A DNA stretch of 61,039 nt from Streptomyces poriferorum (GTDB lineage Bacteria; Actinomycetota; Actinomycetes; Streptomycetales; Streptomycetaceae). Below, piece by piece: positions 61,008 through 61,039 of this stretch. The DNA lies in assembly GCF_019399235.1 (NCBI RefSeq), contig NZ_JAELVH010000014.1, forward strand, positions 1 to 61,039, written 5' to 3'. The stretch's first letter is position 1; every line of letters starts with the position of its first letter. The notes below the pieces were generated by a model. The model made no database searches. It saw nothing but the letters and a program-made list of their open reading frames with translations, and was not told the origin of the DNA. The position numbers were made by a program, and so were the translations under genes.

Positions 61008-61039
61008 GATCGCCACCCCCATGCCTCAACCCCCCATTC

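Overview
The window is high-GC actinomycete chromosome, almost certainly Streptomyces. The evidence is strong GC-third-position bias, GTG and TTG starts, many ATGA/GTGA overlaps, twin-arginine and lipobox secreted sugar enzymes, RsbQ/RsbP/STAS sigma-control genes, a MerR/cold-shock pair and a linaridin peptide cluster. It reads as an accessory-rich, arm-like region, not a housekeeping core. No rRNA, tRNA or CRISPR array was seen.

Region by region. (1) 1-2770 is an insertion-sequence graveyard: an IS701-family transposase with a -1 break near its C-terminus, a GNAT acetyltransferase, and a broken hybrid of IS4-type and IS5-type transposases. (2) 3657-9753, all on the minus strand, is a compact cypemycin-type linaridin cluster: precursor, hairpin, hydrolase/membrane protein, DUF5819-like protein, flavoprotein decarboxylase, N-methyltransferase, ABC ATPase and ABC permease. 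It is bracketed by two related direct repeats (about 3066-3326 and 10171-10417). Each repeat carries a remnant of the 3' end of a TrmA/RlmD-type RNA methyltransferase gene. (3) 9.9-11.8 kb is non-coding and repeat-rich. (4) 11867-15621 holds a MerR-like regulator, a cold-shock protein, and an RsbQ-RsbP-STAS stress-signalling module. In that module a C7 homopolymer shift breaks the hydrolase. (5) 15741-17404 has a possible GvpU-like protein and a small alarmone synthetase.

(6) 17478-30762 is a carbohydrate-utilisation locus. It has a secreted DUF6351 hydrolase, an enolase-superfamily sugar-acid dehydratase, a LacI regulator, a binding-protein-dependent ABC importer, a Tat-exported clan GH-A glycosidase, an FAD-dependent oxidoreductase and a sugar epimerase/dehydrogenase. 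Palindromes centred on AACGTT lie near both divergent starts. The likely scheme is extracellular cleavage, import, intracellular oxidation and dehydration of a sugar or uronic acid. (7) 30991-40.0 kb has a mycothiol-dependent isomerase-family protein, a second PP2C phosphatase, an MFS transporter, and a DUF6493/SWIM zinc-finger gene pair.

(8) 40101-42229 is an xlnB-axeA-like xylan operon (GH11 xylanase and CE4 acetylxylan esterase, both with CBM2 modules). It is followed by a TetR-MFS-SDR set with matching operators. (9) 45959-55270 has a secreted hypothetical protein, membrane glycosyltransferase-like and molybdopterin proteins, a GT2/DUF2064/methyltransferase operon, an OmpR-type two-component system and an epimerase. 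Tandem GTCAC-n6-GTCAG-like boxes lie upstream of several of these genes. (10) 55437-60960 holds a TetR/AidB-like acyl-CoA dehydrogenase operon divergent from an acyl-CoA ligase, then a TauD-type dioxygenase with a terminator.

All functions are inferred from sequence motifs recognised by eye; no database search was run.
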